A stretch of 8,512 bases of DNA. It comes from an uncultured Clostridia bacterium (GTDB taxonomy: Bacteria; Bacillota; Clostridia; Oscillospirales; Oscillospiraceae). Of the stretch, positions 6,351 to 8,512 are shown piece by piece (within the stretch, counting starts at the first letter, position 1; each line of letters opens with the position of its first letter). Position numbers and translations under genes: made by a program. The notes under the pieces are model-generated. The model saw nothing but the letters and a program-made list of their open reading frames with translations. It was not told the DNA's origin and searched no databases. Location of the stretch: NCBI GenBank assembly GCA_937858235.1, contig CALLZZ010000041.1, positions 1 to 8,512 on the forward strand. The letters run 5' to 3'.

Positions 6351-6543
6351 CTACTTTAAGATGGAGGAAATTGCATCGTTGTCGATGGCAAGTTCTGTGC
6401 GCCCATAGAGAGCCGGGGGTGACTTCGTGCTCGTCAAAGGCAATGACCAGGGTGCCGTCCTTGTTTCGATAGAAGGAATGATCCTTCTTGATCTTTTGGA
6501 CGTCGAGGGAGGAGTCTTCGGAGTGCGGGGAGTAGAGCGGGAT
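6351..6543 (-). pseudogene. frameshifted C-terminal remnant of a DUF3298 (RsiV-like) protein
   Basis: Reading the minus strand from 6543 gives an open stretch, IPLYSPHSEDSSLDVQKI followed by KKDHSFYRNKDGTLVIAF and DEHEVTPGS. Near 6408-6419 the frame must shift by one base to continue as YGRTELAIDNDAISSILK and a TAG stop at 6351-6353. The combined text follows the C-terminal pattern of DUF3298 domains, found in RsiV-type anti-sigma factors: a FY...dG-LVI-F strand, then a -YEVAPG- turn and a final strand. Only about 65 residues remain. Upstream there is an in-frame TAA (6544-6546), no start codon, no ribosome binding site and no recognisable N-terminal part, and the queT promoter begins soon after. 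The shift could be near a run of five G (6415-6419), so a sequencing error could explain the frameshift, but not the missing N-terminus. Confidence 0.7.
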
Positions 6544-6608
6544 TTATAGGAACAGCTTTGCTTTTAAAATATATCTGTCTTTTGCAACTGTTTAGATGGG
6601 GAAACGGG

Positions 6609-6637
6609 TTGAAAAATTTCAATGTTTGCCCTAAAAT
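6609..6637 (+). promoter_or_regulatory. sigma-A promoter for queT
   Basis: TTGAAA (6609-6614) and TAAAAT (6632-6637) are separated by 17 bases. Transcription would start near 6644, just at the foot of the first leader hairpin, giving a leader of about 113 bases. Confidence 0.7.
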
Positions 6638-6642
6638 AAAAA

Positions 6643-6756
6643 GCGACTGGTTTCCACACCCGGTCCAACCGGCAAATCGAAAATGGTTCGCCGCTGTATG
6701 GAGCAACGACAGATATGCCCCATACTCTAAACACGAAAATGGAGGATAACTAAAAT
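6643..6756 (+). promoter_or_regulatory. structured queT leader, probable preQ1-type riboswitch
   Basis: The leader holds hairpin A, GACTGG (6645-6650) with CCGGTC (6660-6665), closing a 9-base loop. It also holds hairpin B, GTATGG (6696-6701) with CCATAC (6720-6725), extended inward by GCA/TGC across an A-C mismatch. Loop A bases 6651-6656 (TTTCCA) can pair with the Shine-Dalgarno region TGGAGG (6740-6745) through four Watson-Crick and two G-U pairs, which would block translation. Known preQ1-II and preQ1-III riboswitches precede queT genes in Firmicutes; class III is known from Faecalibacterium, where a hairpin loop pairs with the ribosome binding site. The position and this loop-to-SD pairing fit, but I cannot match the conserved core residues of any class from memory. 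Regulation would be translational, as there is no terminator. Confidence 0.5.
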
Positions 6757-7257
6757 ATGATGAAGTATCGTACTCTTACCCGCAGTCTTTGCTTGACAGC
6801 TGCCATCGCGGCGCTGTACGTCGTACTGACGCTAACCCTGCCCGTTCTATCCTATGGACCGGTACAGCTCCGCCTGGCGGAAGCCCTGACTGTCCTGGCC
6901 TGGTTCTGCCCCGAGGCGGTGGTCGGACTCACCCTGGGCTGCTTTCTCTCCAACTTGTTGGGATCACCCTATGTGCTGGACTGGGTTTTCGGCACCCTGG
7001 CCACCCTCTTGGCAGCACTGTGGACGGCCCGGATGCCCAAGCGTTGGATGGCACCCATCCCACCCATTGTCTGCAATATGGTGATCGTGGGGGCGGAAAT
7101 TGCCTGGTTCGAGACGGGATTTGGTTCCGGTTTTCTCCCTGCCTGGATTTGGAACGCTGTTACCGTAGGAGCTGGCGAAGCGATTGCTTGCTGCGTTTTG
7201 GGTGCCCTGTTGCTGCGGGTGCTGCCTAAGGTGCCGTTTTTTCAGAGTCTACGCTAG
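6757..7257 (+). CDS. queT: QueT family ECF transporter substrate-binding subunit (queuosine precursor uptake)
   Basis: This is a 166-residue membrane protein with about five or six helices. It matches the QueT family (COG4708), the S-component of energy-coupling factor transporters that captures a precursor of the tRNA base queuosine (such as preQ1 or queuine) and passes it to the shared EcfA-EcfT module. The diagnostic motif is GPVQLRLAEALTVLAWFCPEAVVGLTLGC-LSNLLGS at about 29-65, where the RLAEAL and P-E-A-V-x-G-L segments are characteristic. Later segments (WIWNAVTVGAGEAI near 130-143) also fit. The first of two adjacent ATGs is used, since GGAGG (6741-6745) is 11 bases from it and 14 from the second. 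The energising ECF genes are not in the window and must be elsewhere. The gene stands alone behind its own promoter and leader. The tail after the stop shows only a weak inverted repeat, not a good terminator. Confidence 0.92.
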   Translation: MMKYRTLTRSLCLTAAIAALYVVLTLTLPVLSYGPVQLRLAEALTVLAWFCPEAVVGLTLGCFLSNLLGSPYVLDWVFGTLATLLAALWTARMPKRWMAPIPPIVCNMVIVGAEIAWFETGFGSGFLPAWIWNAVTVGAGEAIACCVLGALLLRVLPKVPFFQSLR

Positions 7258-7293
7258 AAAAACGGTCAGAGGTTGAGAAATTTAACATATTCC

Positions 7294-7321
7294 TTGACTT
7301 TTTGAGAAAAACAGGTATAAT
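7294..7321 (+). promoter_or_regulatory. sigma-A promoter for rpsF-ssb-rpsR
   Basis: TTGACT (7294-7299) and a perfect TATAAT (7316-7321) are 16 bases apart. Transcription would start near 7328, at the foot of the first leader hairpin and about 80 bases before rpsF. The near-consensus boxes suit a ribosomal protein operon. Confidence 0.8.
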
Positions 7322-7327
7322 AATTTA

Positions 7328-7406
7328 GTGTGTAAGTATACACAGTCGATCCTTGCCTCTGCCAAGGTGTGCAGAGGCCATATGTCCATAAGGAGGTGCA
7401 AATATA
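7328..7406 (+). promoter_or_regulatory. structured rpsF leader, possible S6:S18 autoregulatory site
   Basis: Three pairings are visible. TGTGTA (7329-7334) pairs with TACACA (7339-7344). GCCTCTGC (7355-7362) pairs with GCAGAGGC (7371-7378). CCTTG (7351-7355) pairs with CAAGG (7363-7367), and this excludes the second one in part. The rpsF mRNA leader of many bacteria binds the S6:S18 complex and represses the operon; position and hairpin content fit, but I could not confirm the conserved recognition bulge. The ribosome binding site AAGGAGG lies about 10 bases before rpsF, outside the hairpins. Confidence 0.45.
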
Positions 7407-7703
7407 ATGGCAAAACTCAGTGGTAAGTACGAAACAATTTTCGTCATCGACTTCGCACTGACGGAGGAGGCAATCACTGCCCTGGTAGAAAAGTTCAAGA
7501 CTCTGGTGGAGCAAAACGCAACCATGGGTGAGGTAAACGAATGGGGCAAGCGCCGTCTGGCCTATCCCATCAACCATCAGAACGAAGGTTACTATGTTCT
7601 GATGACCTTTGAATCCAAGACCGACTTCCCCGCAGAGCTGACTCGTATCTACAACATTACGGATGGCATTATCCGTGCAATCGTAGTCGAACAGCCCGAA
7701 TAA
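7407..7703 (+). CDS. rpsF: 30S ribosomal protein S6
   Basis: This is a 98-residue protein of normal length for S6, which binds the central domain of 16S rRNA together with S18. The family pattern is clear: the N-terminal strand GKYETIFVIDFALTEEA, the central VNEWGKRRLAYPINHQNEGYYVLMTFES stretch and the closing RIYNITDGIIRAIVV. There is no long acidic C-terminal tail. AAGGAGG precedes the ATG by about 10 bases. It is the first gene of the conserved rpsF-ssb-rpsR operon; its TAA stop overlaps the ribosome binding site of ssb, so the two are probably translated together. Confidence 0.97.
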   Translation: MAKLSGKYETIFVIDFALTEEAITALVEKFKTLVEQNATMGEVNEWGKRRLAYPINHQNEGYYVLMTFESKTDFPAELTRIYNITDGIIRAIVVEQPE

Positions 7704-7715
7704 GGAGGCGCAAGC

Positions 7716-8219
7716 GTGCTTAATAAGATATTCCTGCAGGGTCGCTTGGTAGCGGATCCCGAGCTGCGCCACACGCAGCAGGGGACTCCCGTGGCATCCT
7801 TCCGGCTGGCGGTGGATCGGGACTTTAAAAGTAAGGACCCCGGTGCCAACAACGCGGATTTTATCAACATTGTGGCCTGGCGGGGTACGGCAGAATTTGT
7901 CTCCCGTTACTTTAACAAGGGCCGCATGGCGGTGGTGGAAGGCCGTCTGCAGATGCGTGACTACACCGACCGGGACGGCAATCGCCGTATAGCGGCTGAG
8001 GTAGTAGCCAACAATATCTACTTTGGCGATTCCCGCCGAGATAGCCAGTCCTCCGACGCCCCCTATGGCGCTGCTCAGGGCGGTTACGACCCTTATGGCG
8101 CGGCTCCCGCGGCTCCCAGCAGCTACGCGCCCCCCGAAAACTTCGGTGCCCCCGCATCCGGTGGCCCCGTCAATGGGTTTGCGGAACTCAGTGATGATGA
8201 CGGCGAACTGCCGTTCTAA
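7716..8219 (+). CDS. ssb: single-stranded DNA-binding protein SSB
   Basis: This is a 167-residue protein. Residues about 1-105 form the OB fold that binds single-stranded DNA during replication, repair and recombination (MLNKIFLQGRLVADPELR, VASFRLAVDRDF, FINIVAWRGTAEFVSRYFNKG, VEGRLQMRDYTDRDGNRR). Residues about 111-155 are a flexible linker rich in Gly, Ala, Pro, Ser and Tyr, with two PYGAA repeats. The last residues, DDDGELPF, are the acidic tip that recruits partner proteins of the replication machinery. The start is GTG at 7716, where the rpsF stop is immediately followed by AAGGAGG 7 bases ahead; the protein starts at the usual point of the OB fold. It lies 12 bases after rpsF and 43 before rpsR. 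Confidence 0.97.
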   Translation: MLNKIFLQGRLVADPELRHTQQGTPVASFRLAVDRDFKSKDPGANNADFINIVAWRGTAEFVSRYFNKGRMAVVEGRLQMRDYTDRDGNRRIAAEVVANNIYFGDSRRDSQSSDAPYGAAQGGYDPYGAAPAAPSSYAPPENFGAPASGGPVNGFAELSDDDGELPF

Positions 8220-8262
8220 ACGGATTGTTTGATCCCATACTCTCTAGAAGGAGGTTTCTGTT

Positions 8263-8499
8263 ATGGCTTATGATAGAGGTCCTCGTGGCCGTAAGCGCAG
8301 AAAGGTTTGTTCCTTCTGCGTGGACAAGGTCCAGCAGATCGATTATAAGGATACTACCAAACTGCGCCGCTACATTTCCGAGCGCGGTAAGATTCTGCCC
8401 CGCCGTACTACCGGTACTTGTGCCATGCATCAGCGTCAGCTGACCATCGCCATTAAACGCGCACGTCAGATCGCACTGCTGCCCTACGTGGCAGATTAA
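8263..8499 (+). CDS. rpsR: 30S ribosomal protein S18
   Basis: This is a 78-residue basic protein, the usual S18 size, that sits with S6 on the 30S platform. It carries the family signature IDYKDTTKLRRYISERGKILPRR and the C-terminal GTCAMHQRQLTIAIKRARQIALLPY. Two Cys pairs are kept: C16-x2-C19 and C53-x2-H56. This is the zinc-ribbon type of S18, in contrast to paralogues that have lost the cysteines and appear under zinc limitation in some bacteria. AAGGAGG lies 8 bases before the ATG. It is the last gene of the operon in the window; only 13 bases follow its stop, so the terminator is not seen. Confidence 0.97.
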   Translation: MAYDRGPRGRKRRKVCSFCVDKVQQIDYKDTTKLRRYISERGKILPRRTTGTCAMHQRQLTIAIKRARQIALLPYVAD

Positions 8500-8512
8500 G
8501 GCGAATTAGTTT

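Larger units (their letters stand above)
6270..6608. other. gene-free stretch between the YtaF-like gene and the queT promoter
   Basis: Apart from the inverted repeat (6291-6324) and the DUF3298 remnant (6351-6543) nothing coding is supported here. A strong Shine-Dalgarno-like AAGGAGGGG (6268-6276) overlaps the YtaF-like stop codon but no ATG, GTG or TTG follows at a usable distance. The segment 6547-6608 is AT-rich and shows no feature I can name. The arrangement fits a site where a gene has been lost. Confidence 0.5.

Noticed and set aside
6434..6706. Minus-strand 90-codon open frame before queT
   Set aside because: It runs through the queT promoter and leader in a frame different from the DUF3298 remnant, and its product shows no pattern of a real protein.
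7234..7265. CCGTTTTT ... AAAAACGG inverted repeat at the end of queT as a terminator
   Set aside because: The stem is mostly A-T, the loop is 16 bases, and no T-run follows the second arm.
1..8512. Search for mobile elements, CRISPR arrays, attachment sites and origins
   Set aside because: No transposase, integrase, spaced repeats, target-site duplications or DnaA-box clusters were seen by eye.

Overview
The window looks like a piece of chromosome from a spore-forming Firmicute, most likely a gut clostridium of the Oscillospiraceae/Ruminococcaceae type. This is inferred from three things: strong AGGAGG-type ribosome binding sites and TTGACA/TATAAT promoters, a moderately high GC content, and the gene set (queT with a structured leader, a YtaF-like membrane protein, rpsF-ssb-rpsR, DUF2156 and GNAT proteins). 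No mobile element, CRISPR array or phage gene is visible.

Layout. (1) 25-1924, plus strand: a promoter, a 15-codon ORF with a strong ribosome binding site, then a DUF2156 (phosphatidylglycerol lysyltransferase-like) protein and a GNAT acetyltransferase that overlap by 4 bases. (2) 1927-2477, minus strand: a small single-domain EamA transporter converging on the GNAT gene with only 2 bases between the stop codons. Its promoter is followed by a strong terminator hairpin just before the start codon, so it is probably controlled by attenuation. (3) 2524-4924, minus strand: a two-gene operon of a NUDIX (ADP-ribose pyrophosphatase-like) hydrolase and a secreted or anchored parallel beta-helix protein. 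(4) 4954-5611, minus strand: an HD-domain phosphohydrolase with its own promoter. (5) 5724-6269, plus strand: a YtaF/MntP-like six-helix membrane protein. (6) 6270-6608: a gene-free stretch holding a perfect 14-bp inverted repeat and the frameshifted C-terminal remnant of a DUF3298 (RsiV-like) gene on the minus strand. (7) 6609-7257, plus strand: promoter, structured leader (probable preQ1-type riboswitch) and queT, the substrate-binding subunit of an ECF transporter for a queuosine precursor. (8) 7294-8499, plus strand: the classic rpsF-ssb-rpsR operon with a hairpin-rich leader.

Most genes are housekeeping. The parts that deserve a second look are regulatory: the attenuator before the EamA gene, whose hairpin lies inside a short reading frame; the queT leader, in which a hairpin loop is complementary to the Shine-Dalgarno sequence; mutually exclusive hairpins in the rpsF leader; and the tight convergent arrangement of the GNAT and EamA genes, where the first plus-strand terminator lies beyond the whole EamA gene. 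No wholly new biological system can be claimed from the sequence alone.
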